5,421 nucleotides of DNA from Gammaproteobacteria bacterium RIFCSPHIGHO2_12_FULL_37_34 (GCA_001801495.1 MGXW01000012.1:1-5421); one strand, 5' to 3'. Positions 1 to 5,380 are shown, numbered from the stretch's first letter. The notes: generated by a model from the letters alone, not told the origin. Program-made: numbers and translations.

Positions 1-790
1 ATTTCATCCATTGAATGACTTTATAAACACCACCCCACTCATCACGAGTCACAAGCTGAGGGTGACTATTTAGAATACTGCCCATTAATGTATTTCCAGA
101 ACGTGGAAATCCGCATAAAATTACAGATGGACCAGACTCGCTTGCACTTGCAGTGTTGGTTCTTAACGAATCACGGATGCCACCATTACTGATATACTGC
201 TTCATATGGGAAATTTGATCTTGGTACAATTTTTTTAAAGATAAGTCCTCCGGAGTATCCAACTGGTTCATCCTATTAAAACAATCATAGGCTTCTTGAT
301 AATGACCAATTCGATCCAGGATCATTCCCATCAACCATTGTATTTTACTTTCCAATATTGGGACTGGATTTAGCGTTAAGCACTTGTTTAATATTGTTTT
401 TGCTGCATCCCATCGTTCATTTCTCCATTGCAAAATACCATCTAATGTAAGGAACCATGGGTTATTACAGCACAGATCATAATTTTTCTTCAAAAGTTCA
501 TCCAACTCCGTCAGTAAATTCATTTGATCGAGTAAACATCCAAGATGATAAAGATACTCTGGGTTGTGATCGCTAAACTGCACAGCAAACCGAAAGCTTG
601 CCAATTGTTGGTTATGAAATCTACAAGCATCTTGACATTGGCCAAGTTTATACCAAGCTCTTGAATCTTCAGGTATCAACTCGATGGCTGTACGGTAGCA
701 TATCTCAGCATCCTGTGGTGATTTTTCTAGTAAGACACGATCACCTAATTCAATATATGCATTAGCTTTGACTTGATCATTTATTTCCAT
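1..790 (-). CDS. TPR-sulfotransferase, N-terminal 263 residues (runs off the window edge)
   Basis: The visible 263 codons begin at an ATG (790-788) preceded by GGAG at 799-796 with 5-nt spacing. Residues about 8-175 are helical TPR-like repeats (for example AEICYRTAIELIPED, then AWYKLGQCQ, and later EAYDCFNRMNQL). Residues about 222-263 start a sulfotransferase domain: SVILCGFPRSGNT at 222-234 is the 5'-phosphosulfate-binding loop that contacts PAPS in this family, followed by LMGSILNSHPQLVTRDEW. The catalytic and 3'-phosphate-binding regions lie beyond the edge, so activity cannot be judged. TPR-sulfotransferases transfer sulfate from PAPS to protein, peptide or small-molecule acceptors. Next to a lasso cluster it is a candidate tailoring enzyme, but that role is inferred from position only. 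The first 466 bp around its start are duplicated in inverted orientation at 4841-5306. Family assignment is strong; substrate is unknown. Confidence 0.88.
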   Translation of the reverse strand, partial: MEINDQVKANAYIELGDRVLLEKSPQDAEICYRTAIELIPEDSRAWYKLGQCQDACRFHNQQLASFRFAVQFSDHNPEYLYHLGCLLDQMNLLTELDELLKKNYDLCCNNPWFLTLDGILQWRNERWDAAKTILNKCLTLNPVPILESKIQWLMGMILDRIGHYQEAYDCFNRMNQLDTPEDLSLKKLYQDQISHMKQYISNGGIRDSLRTNTASASESGPSVILCGFPRSGNTLMGSILNSHPQLVTRDEWGGVYKVIQWMK

Positions 791-798
791 TGTGGCTC
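333..798 (-). repeat. Left arm of a 466-bp inverted duplication
   Basis: Read on the minus strand, this segment runs from GAGCCACAATGG to ATACAATGGTT and matches plus-strand 4841-5306 over the same 466 bp with no gaps. By hand I count about 16 substitutions, roughly 97% identity. The homology begins inside the ribosome-binding site of the TPR-sulfotransferase gene. On the right copy it ends exactly where an IS begins. The two arms face each other across about 4.04 kb. Confidence 0.92.
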
Positions 799-819
799 CA
801 GTAGCATTCTTTGAGGTAT

Positions 820-996
820 TTACCCCCCTGCACCCATAGGCATATGCTCTTCTGGTCTGTATAACAAATAAATCTCACATCTAGCATTCATGCTTGTCAT
901 TATCTGGTGACGTTCAGGATGCACAAAGTGCTCAATGTACTGTAAGTACTCTTTATTTTTTAACAGGCCATTGCTTAAGTAGCTGAAACCTATCAT
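820..996 (-). CDS. Unrecognised 58-residue ORF upstream of the TPR-sulfotransferase
   Basis: The ORF starts at ATG 996-994 (MIGFSYLSNGLLKNKEY...) and ends ...EEHMPMGAGG at stop 822-820, 29 nt upstream of the sulfotransferase start on the same strand. I do not recognise a family. It has no signal peptide, no clear membrane segment and no RRE-binding P-x-L motif. No strong Shine-Dalgarno sequence is seen before the ATG. An in-frame stop lies only 6 codons upstream of the ATG, so it is not an obvious in-frame continuation of a longer gene. It could be a small real gene co-transcribed with the sulfotransferase, the 3' remnant of a gene cut off when the neighbouring IS arrived, or a chance ORF. 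The glycine-rich C-terminus is a poor fit to a lasso core because no suitable Gly/Ala/Ser is followed by Asp/Glu 7-9 residues on with a tail behind it. Confidence 0.35.
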   Translation of the reverse strand: MIGFSYLSNGLLKNKEYLQYIEHFVHPERHQIMTSMNARCEIYLLYRPEEHMPMGAGG

Positions 997-1020
997 GCCA
1001 ATATTTGTAATCTATTTTAA

Positions 1021-1301
1021 AAAAAAATTCCAGCATTTTCCTTGGCTATGAGCAATGACAATCTGAAAGATTACCTCACCGTAGTGGCATTGAAGCAAGG
1101 GCTGGGTGTGAATTTTAGGTACTACAATCACGAGAGGCCCAGTAACAAATTTTTTCTTTTTTTTAGCGATAATCGTCTCGTGTGCGTTGCACACTCGCCG
1201 ACTATTTGATAGCATCTTTTGCATGGAATGAGAGGTTAGCATTCCATCTTAAAAGTGATGAATTACTGTCTCGCCGATGGGGGTCCACTGTAAAATTATG
1301 A
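1021..1301 (+). pseudogene. Decayed 3' end of an IS3-family transposase (orfB remnant)
   Basis: In the frame through 1048-1140 the translation includes LKDYLTVVALKQGLG followed by VNFRYYNHERP. This fits the C-terminal region of IS3-family OrfB transposases, where an LKDY..V..A..GL stretch precedes an F-x-x-Y-N-x-x-R-P motif. The usual H-Q-S-L-G continuation is lost in T-rich tracts at about 1150-1164. A second frame (1221-1301) then reads HLKSDELLSRRWGSTVKL and stop, which resembles the extreme C-terminus often seen just inside the right end of such elements. The catalytic DDE region is absent and an in-frame stop (1018-1020) precedes the fragment, so this is a truncated, frameshifted relic. 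Assignment rests on recognising these motifs without a database search. Minus-strand ORFs across this stretch (1012-1242 and 1202-1384) are antisense shadows. Confidence 0.62.
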
Positions 1302-1306
1302 TCGCA
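1282..1306 (+). repeat. Putative right terminal inverted repeat of the IS3-family relic
   Basis: Read outward-in (minus strand) this is TG, then 16 nt, then GTGGAC. The better-preserved IS end at 5307 has the same TG-N16-GTGGAC layout, and so does the end of IS3 itself as I recall it. It lies directly downstream of the transposase relic, with the transposase stop inside it, as expected for the right end. The intervening bases differ from the 5307 element, so the relic is probably a different IS3-group member. No target duplication can be checked because the left end is not recognisable. Confidence 0.5.
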
Positions 1307-1325
1307 CGAGGAGCCATTCTTTTTT

Positions 1326-1330
1326 AGGAG
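1326..1330 (+). promoter_or_regulatory. Ribosome binding site of the B1 gene
   Basis: AGGAG lies 6 nt before the ATG at 1337, a good Shine-Dalgarno match that fixes the start. Only 30 nt separate this ATG from the IS relic's right end at 1306, so any promoter for B1-C must lie within or beyond the IS. A TAAAAT hexamer at 1291-1296 could be a -10 element, but I see no convincing -35 at proper spacing. Confidence 0.7.
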
Positions 1331-1336
1331 CTCAGG

Positions 1337-1642
1337 ATGTCGCAACAACATAACTTGCAGTATCATCTGGTCGCCGATACGCAATTAATAAGAAATACTG
1401 ACATGTTTTCTTCAGTTATTGATGAAGAACTTGTTATGATGAATTCTGAAGGTAACTATTTTGCATTGAACCAAACAGCCAGGAAAATCTGGGAGATTTT
1501 AGAACATGCATGCTCATATGAAACTCTATTAGAGCGCTTATTAATTAATTATGATATAAAATCACTTGATTGCAAGACAGAGGTGAAGGATTTTCTGATA
1601 GAACTATTGCAGTATAAACTAGTATTCTTAGTTAATAATTAA
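1337..1642 (+). CDS. Lasso peptide B1 / RRE protein (PqqD-like)
   Basis: This 101-residue protein has the PqqD/RRE pattern: MFSSVIDEELVMMN (23-36), then NYFALNQTARKIWEILE (40-56), then helical YETLLERLLINYDI (61-74) and EVKDFLIELLQYKLVFLV (82-99). In lasso systems with a split B protein, the stand-alone RRE (B1) binds the precursor leader, typically through a Y/W-x-x-P-x-L motif, and delivers it to the leader protease and cyclase. The precursor at 4452-4631 carries W-S-K-P-T-L, a suitable partner. Start chosen for the AGGAG at 6 nt. Its TAA stop is immediately followed by the ATG of the cyclase gene, so translation of the two is probably coupled. It has no enzymatic domain. It could be a PqqD-like protein for another RiPP, but the adjacent lasso-type cyclase argues against this. 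Confidence 0.88.
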   Translation: MSQQHNLQYHLVADTQLIRNTDMFSSVIDEELVMMNSEGNYFALNQTARKIWEILEHACSYETLLERLLINYDIKSLDCKTEVKDFLIELLQYKLVFLVNN

Positions 1643-3478
1643 ATGAGAGGAATATTAGGGTATATTCGATGGGATGGTCATCTTATTGATCATGCACTAT
1701 TAAAAAACCTTGCGTTTCAAAGTCCTTTATGGGAGCCCGACCATCAAGCTAGTATCATGTATGAAAACGCCGGCTTTGTTACAACATCTCGTTATGTTAC
1801 AAAACCAAATAATCCATGCCTTGATGAACACACAAAACAAGTGCGCGGTTATGTACTGTTTGACGATGCCTATTTAACAAATCGTAACGATATTATCAGT
1901 AAACTGCACGCCTCTAATGCACATTCTGATTCTGAGCTACTAATGTTGGCATATATAAAATGGCAGGAACATTGCACACAACATTTACATGGAAATTTTT
2001 GTTTTGCTATTTGGGATATCAAGCGACAGGAAATCTTTCTTGCCATTGACCAATTCGCCTCAAAAAACTTTTTTTACTCCTTTATTCCTGGAGTACATTT
2101 TATCTTTGCTAATTATATGACGCCATTCAAAATACTTTGTAAAACGATGACAATAAATTACAATTTTTTTGCGCATTTTTCGCTAGATACATTGCCACAA
2201 GAAGAAACCAGTTTTCTCGAGGTAAAAAAAATACAATCAGCACACTATATTAAAGTAACTACAGAAAAACTGAAAAAAACTTGTTACTGGCGTTTGAAAG
2301 ATAATCAAAATACACTTATTTATCCAAGTCGCGATGAGTATTATCAACATTTTAATTATTTATTTGAAAAAGCAACCCAAAGTTGTTTGCGCTCAACATA
2401 TTCGATTGCATCCCATATTAGTGGAGGGCTAGACTCATCTTCTGTGGCATCAATGGCGGCATCATTATTAAACAAAAAAAATCGGGAGCTATATGGCTTT
2501 ACTGCAATCTCTAAAGATATGCATGGACCTAGCTATAGAACAGGATGGCTTTATAATGAGCCGCATTGCGTTCAAGCAATTTTAGATAAGTATCCGAATA
2601 TTAAACATCATGAATACACCGCCGACCCAACAATCGATCTATTTCAGCAGCTTGAAAAACATTACCCACTTATCGATCAACCCATTCGAAACATATTTAA
2701 TTTTTCTTGGATTTTAGCGAGCTATGACTATATGTTAAAAAACAACTGCCGTGTGTTATTAACTGGGGGTAAAGGCAACGCATCAATATCTTGGCCTGGA
2801 CAATCATGGAAAGCAAAAATATACTACACTTATAATGCAGCTAAAATATGGCTTAGACCACATTCACAGTTTTCTGGTTATTACAATTGTCTTCAACGTA
2901 AATTCATTCACACAGCATCGGCTAAAAAAATTTTACGCAAAATAGGCTGTATACTGGACCGACAATATTTTATGCTCTCAGAAACTTCTGGCGGCGCTCG
3001 TAAAACATCAGCTTATCCAATACAATTATGGTATGGAGTAGAGAAACTAGACCCGACTAACAATTTGGAATTAATAGAGTTTTGTTATAGTTTACCACAA
3101 ACGGTATTTTTTTCTGGATCAGATATATTGCAACACCGTTTATTAGTCCGGGAAGGATTACGTAATATTGTACCTGAAATAATTTGCATGCACCCCTACC
3201 GGGGTGAACAAGCTGCAGATTGGTATTTGTCTTTTAATAATCATGCAAAATATTGGTGTGATGAACTGCTGAAAATCGATGCGTCTCAACATCTTTCCTT
3301 TGTTTGGGACATGTACAACAAAAACGATATCTTTCGTTTATTTGAACATCTACCTATTGAGCACATAACAGCCGCTAACACACGAGATGTTTCTTGTGCC
3401 TTAATGCGCTTCTTAAGTATGATATTTTATCTGAATTTTATAACGTGTGCTTCTGGTGGGGCCGGTGTGATCTATTAA
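1643..3478 (+). CDS. Lasso peptide cyclase (C protein, asparagine-synthetase-like)
   Basis: This 611-residue protein has the two-domain layout of asparagine synthetase B. The N-terminal half resembles the glutamine amidotransferase fold (for example HLHGNFCFAIWD near 115-126 and AIDQFASKNFF), but the residue after the initiator Met is Arg, not the catalytic Cys, so glutaminase activity is not expected; this is usual in lasso cyclases. The synthetase half has the ATP-pyrophosphatase loop SGGLDSSSVA from residue 260, then LLTGGKGNASISW around 372-384, and YRGEQAADWY near the C-terminus, all as in lasso cyclases. The enzyme adenylates an Asp/Glu side chain of the core and joins it to the core's N-terminal amine. 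Length is normal for the family. The ATG abuts the B1 stop, with no strong ribosome binding site of its own. The gene converges on the kinase gene with a 93-nt gap (3479-3571) in which I see no clear terminator hairpin. Confidence 0.93.
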   Translation: MRGILGYIRWDGHLIDHALLKNLAFQSPLWEPDHQASIMYENAGFVTTSRYVTKPNNPCLDEHTKQVRGYVLFDDAYLTNRNDIISKLHASNAHSDSELLMLAYIKWQEHCTQHLHGNFCFAIWDIKRQEIFLAIDQFASKNFFYSFIPGVHFIFANYMTPFKILCKTMTINYNFFAHFSLDTLPQEETSFLEVKKIQSAHYIKVTTEKLKKTCYWRLKDNQNTLIYPSRDEYYQHFNYLFEKATQSCLRSTYSIASHISGGLDSSSVASMAASLLNKKNRELYGFTAISKDMHGPSYRTGWLYNEPHCVQAILDKYPNIKHHEYTADPTIDLFQQLEKHYPLIDQPIRNIFNFSWILASYDYMLKNNCRVLLTGGKGNASISWPGQSWKAKIYYTYNAAKIWLRPHSQFSGYYNCLQRKFIHTASAKKILRKIGCILDRQYFMLSETSGGARKTSAYPIQLWYGVEKLDPTNNLELIEFCYSLPQTVFFSGSDILQHRLLVREGLRNIVPEIICMHPYRGEQAADWYLSFNNHAKYWCDELLKIDASQHLSFVWDMYNKNDIFRLFEHLPIEHITAANTRDVSCALMRFLSMIFYLNFITCASGGAGVIY

Positions 3479-3571
3479 AATTTCCCTGTTAAATTTCCAT
3501 ACGCCAATTTTTTCCAGCGGATTTCTTCGTTTTTCTGTATGCCTCTTTAACACGCACCATATAGAAAACTG

Positions 3572-4423
3572 CTATCTTGGACACGAATCTAATGAAATAC
3601 GATGTGTTGTTGAGATGTTAACTGTATTGGCTAGATACATGAGTGATTTTACATAATTGAATGCGCGGCTCATCTTCGTAATAAAATGATAACGATAACT
3701 ATGATCAATTAGTTTCGTTAATTTGGTGTGACCTGTTATGCGTGTGGCGGCGTGTTTTTCTGCAACAATTTCATAAATATGAGTGATTGAAAAAGGCTTC
3801 TGTACAAATAAATGATTTACAGGTAATCCAAGTTTTCCATTCTGCCCATAAAACCGACGTAATTTTCTTGTGGAAATCCCTAACAAATCAGCACTGTTTT
3901 GCCAGAGTTTAATTTGGGGGTAACTGGGAACCAGATAAGGAATTCCTGCTGAATCAAATGTAATCAAACAGATGTCGTCTGTTAACACTGCGGCCTTTTG
4001 TTGAGCGTAATAGGCAGCCATTGTTGATTTGCCTGCCCCTTTTGTCCCAATGAAAATAATACTTTGCTCTGCATTCACCGAGACGGCACACCCATGTAAT
4101 ACGATGTAATTCCGCTGTTGCAATAATGCACCTATGCAAGAGCCCAATAAAAATAAACGCAAGTCACTTGTGCTAGTATTGTGGTATGTTTGATATGTAA
4201 TATATTTGCCGCTCTCAATAATAAATCTTCCAATATTCTTGGTGGTTATTAATAGTTGATCATTGTTTCCCTGAATGGTCTCACATACCTGAGAGTGTAA
4301 TGAATAGGGGACAATCCCTCTCTTAATCACTATTTCAACATGAGAATCATCAGAATAACTTAAAAGTTCGGGGATAATTAGATCCGCCTCCAAGTGCAAT
4401 CCAAAAACTTGATAGTGATACAT
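3572..4423 (-). CDS. HPr-kinase-like protein, probable lasso precursor kinase (K)
   Basis: From the ATG at 4423 the protein has 283 residues and begins MYHYQVFGLHLEADLIIPEL, the usual opening of HPr-kinase-like proteins in RiPP clusters. It carries LHGCAV (109-114), a P-loop GTKGAGKST (126-134), TDD (148-150) as probable metal/acceptor-site acids, and PSYPQIKLW (166-174). An ATG at 4498 would add 25 residues, but these would overlap the precursor gene by 47 nt and look unlike the family. The 4423 start instead lies 28 nt after the precursor stop, though it has only a weak ribosome binding site. Characterised relatives in Firmicute clusters (PadeK, ThcoK) phosphorylate the side chain of the precursor's C-terminal Ser, and the precursor next door ends in Ser. 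The classical HPr kinase that regulates sugar use is unlikely because of the context and the short fold. Confidence 0.86.
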   Translation of the reverse strand: MYHYQVFGLHLEADLIIPELLSYSDDSHVEIVIKRGIVPYSLHSQVCETIQGNNDQLLITTKNIGRFIIESGKYITYQTYHNTSTSDLRLFLLGSCIGALLQQRNYIVLHGCAVSVNAEQSIIFIGTKGAGKSTMAAYYAQQKAAVLTDDICLITFDSAGIPYLVPSYPQIKLWQNSADLLGISTRKLRRFYGQNGKLGLPVNHLFVQKPFSITHIYEIVAEKHAATRITGHTKLTKLIDHSYRYHFITKMSRAFNYVKSLMYLANTVNISTTHRISLDSCPR

Positions 4424-4451
4424 AATTAGGCCATTGTAAGTACTCGTGTAG

Positions 4452-4631
4452 CTATGACCTGTTAGTATTGTCTGGATTGGAGGCTGTACCGAGTGCAAAA
4501 TGTTTAGAAGTCAGAATAGTTAACGTTGGTTTGCTCCATGGAATTAACTCATTTTGTTCACATTTGTTGTCAAGGTTAATCGAAGACTCTGTAGTGGTGT
4601 TGTATTGTGTCAAGCCATTTTTAGATTGCAT
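4452..4631 (-). CDS. Lasso peptide precursor (A), paeninodin-like, C-terminal Ser
   Basis: This 59-residue peptide is encoded just upstream of the kinase gene on the same strand, with GGGGA at 4641-4637 five nt before its ATG. Residues 32-37 are W-S-K-P-T-L, the leader motif bound by lasso RRE proteins. The C-terminus is ALGTASNPDNTNRS (46-59). If the core starts at A46, D54 is position 9, giving a nine-residue A1-D9 ring and a five-residue tail ending in Ser. Paeninodin, as I recall it, begins AGPGTSTPD and also ends in Ser, the residue its kinase phosphorylates. D54 is the only acidic residue in the C-terminal half, so it is the only possible ring-closing residue. The other ring options are L47 (8-mer) and G48 (7-mer). 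Oddities are a long Asn/Thr-rich N-terminal extension before the RRE motif, a very short tail, and His rather than the usual Thr at position -2 for the A46 core. Confidence 0.8.
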   Translation of the reverse strand: MQSKNGLTQYNTTTESSINLDNKCEQNELIPWSKPTLTILTSKHFALGTASNPDNTNRS

Positions 4632-4658
4632 GGTTTTCCCCAGTTATAAATATAAAAT

Positions 4659-4688
4659 GTTATAGTGTCGCGCTCTTTTATTTGTCGT
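4659..4688 (-). promoter_or_regulatory. Candidate promoter of the precursor-kinase operon
   Basis: On the minus strand ACGACA (4688-4683, 4/6 to the -35 consensus) is followed after 18 nt by TATAAC (4664-4659, 5/6 to the -10). Transcription would start near 4652 and leave a leader of about 20 nt that includes the GGGGA ribosome binding site at 4641-4637. The match is modest in AT-rich sequence; a second candidate lies further upstream. Confidence 0.35.
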
Positions 4689-4699
4689 CACTTCAAAAC

Positions 4700-4719
4700 C
4701 TAGCATACCCTACTGCTAG
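4700..4719. repeat. Short inverted repeat CTAGCA-N8-TGCTAG upstream of the precursor gene
   Basis: Perfect 6-bp arms at 4700-4705 and 4714-4719 are separated by 8 nt. The repeat sits just upstream of the candidate -35 for the precursor gene, where a regulator could bind. It has no U-tract and the arms are short, so chance occurrence is quite possible. Confidence 0.25.
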
Positions 4720-4758
4720 TGTATAGATAAATTGCTTAATAATCTGTGCAGCTTCTGA

Positions 4759-4791
4759 GTTATAAGTATTGCCTTAACTATTGCAATACTT
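4759..4791 (-). promoter_or_regulatory. Inverted repeat overlapping a second candidate promoter
   Basis: AAGTATTGC (4764-4772) and GCAATACTT (4783-4791) are perfect 9-bp inverted arms separated by 10 nt. On the minus strand the same segment holds TTGCAA (4786-4781), a 16-nt spacer and TATAAC (4764-4759), a fair sigma-70-type promoter pointing at the precursor gene, with a leader of about 120 nt. A symmetric site over the -35 and spacer is where a repressor would bind. It could also be an RNA hairpin, but no T-run follows, so it is not an intrinsic terminator. The flanking sequence 4642-4848 contains no gene I can support. Confidence 0.4.
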
Positions 4792-4840
4792 TGCAGCCCT
4801 GATAGTATGGACCCTGCCATCTTTAACTAGGCTTCGTAAT

Positions 4841-5306
4841 GAGCCACAATGGAAATAAATTATCAAGTCAAAGCTGATGCATATATTGAATTAGGTGATC
4901 GTGTCATACTAGAAAAATCACCACAGGACGCTGAGATATGCTACCGTACAGCCATCGAGTTGATACCTGAAGATCCAAGGGCTTGGTATAAACTTGGTCA
5001 ATGTCAAGCTGCTTGTAGATTGCCTAACCAACAATTGGCGAGCTTTCGGTTTGCTGTGCAGTTTAGCGATCACAACCCAGAATATCTTTATCATCTTGGA
5101 TGTTTACTCGATCAAATGAATTTACTGACGGAGTTGGATGAACTTTTGAAGAAAAATTATGATCGGTGCTGTAATAACCCATGGTTCCTTACATTAGATG
5201 GTATTCTGCAGTGGAGAAATGAACGATGGGATGCAGCAAAAAAAATATTAAACAAGTGCTTAACGCTAAATCCAGTCCCAATATTGGAAAGTAAAATACA
5301 ATGGTT
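4841..5306 (+). repeat. Right arm of the 466-bp inverted duplication
   Basis: This is the plus-strand match to the reverse complement of 333-798. The first matching base is the G of GAGCCACAATGG and the last is the final T of ATGGTT, immediately before the IS end at 5307. Upstream of 4841 the sequence is unrelated to the region upstream of the left copy, so the duplication breakpoint falls within the ribosome binding site (GGAG on the left, TGAG here). Confidence 0.92.
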
Positions 5307-5325
5307 TGATCCTGCTACCATTTAG
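4849..5325 (+). pseudogene. TPR-sulfotransferase second copy, truncated by an IS
   Basis: Codons 1-152 match the N-terminus of the sulfotransferase encoded at 790-1, with nine amino-acid differences by hand (D5Y, N10D, L20I, S43P, D54A, F58L, H59P, L106R, T132K). After ...ESKIQW the frame enters the IS at 5307 and adds FDPATI before a stop, giving 158 residues. The whole sulfotransferase domain is missing, so only a TPR fragment could be made. About nine of some sixteen nucleotide changes alter the protein, which fits relaxed selection on this or both copies. The ribosome binding site is weakened from GGAG to TGAG. A residual role as a free TPR protein cannot be excluded, but a dead gene fragment is more likely. 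Confidence 0.85.
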
Positions 5326-5331
5326 TGGACA
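5307..5331 (+). repeat. Left terminal inverted repeat of the IS3-family element
   Basis: The repeat begins TGATCC at 5307 and runs through TAGTGGACA at 5331. Its spacing between the terminal TG and GTGGAC (16 nt) is the same as in the putative right end of the older relic at 1282-1306. The inner limit is approximate because the partner repeat is not in the window. Confidence 0.7.
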
Positions 5332-5380
5332 TACCGAAGAGAGAAGATATTATAATCTTTAATCGATTGGAAGGTATGTT

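Noticed and set aside
1012..1242. 76-codon minus-strand ORF
   Set aside because: It lies antisense to the recognisable transposase remnant and reads Lys-rich through a T-rich tract; no family resemblance or ribosome binding site.
1202..1384. 60-codon minus-strand ORF
   Set aside because: It runs antisense across the IS end and the well-supported B1 start region; its residues mirror the transposase tail and B1.
3479..3571. Open minus-strand frame continuing past the kinase TAG, and a 23-codon ORF (MVRVKEAYRKT...) here
   Set aside because: The continuation shows no family motif and enters sequence antisense to the cyclase gene; the 23-codon ORF lacks an RRE motif or lasso-type core. I also found no convincing bidirectional terminator in this gap.
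3954..4139. 61-codon minus-strand ORF
   Set aside because: It lies inside the kinase gene in another frame of the same strand, over the P-loop region; a frame shadow.
4424..4498. Longer kinase start at 4498
   Set aside because: It would add 25 residues unlike the family, overlap the precursor gene by 47 nt, and shift the start away from the typical MYHYQVFGL opening.
4468..4665. 65-codon plus-strand ORF
   Set aside because: It is antisense to the precursor gene and kinase upstream region, with no ribosome binding site or family features.
4643..4670. GCGACA-17-TATAAC promoter nearest the precursor ATG
   Set aside because: The start point would fall at about 4636, inside the ribosome binding site, leaving an almost leaderless mRNA; the candidate at 4659-4688 fits better.
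4741..4848. Small minus-strand ORF (MAGSILSGLQ...) as a second precursor
   Set aside because: It has no P-x-L leader motif and no Asp/Glu to close a ring, and it overlaps the promoter-like inverted repeat.
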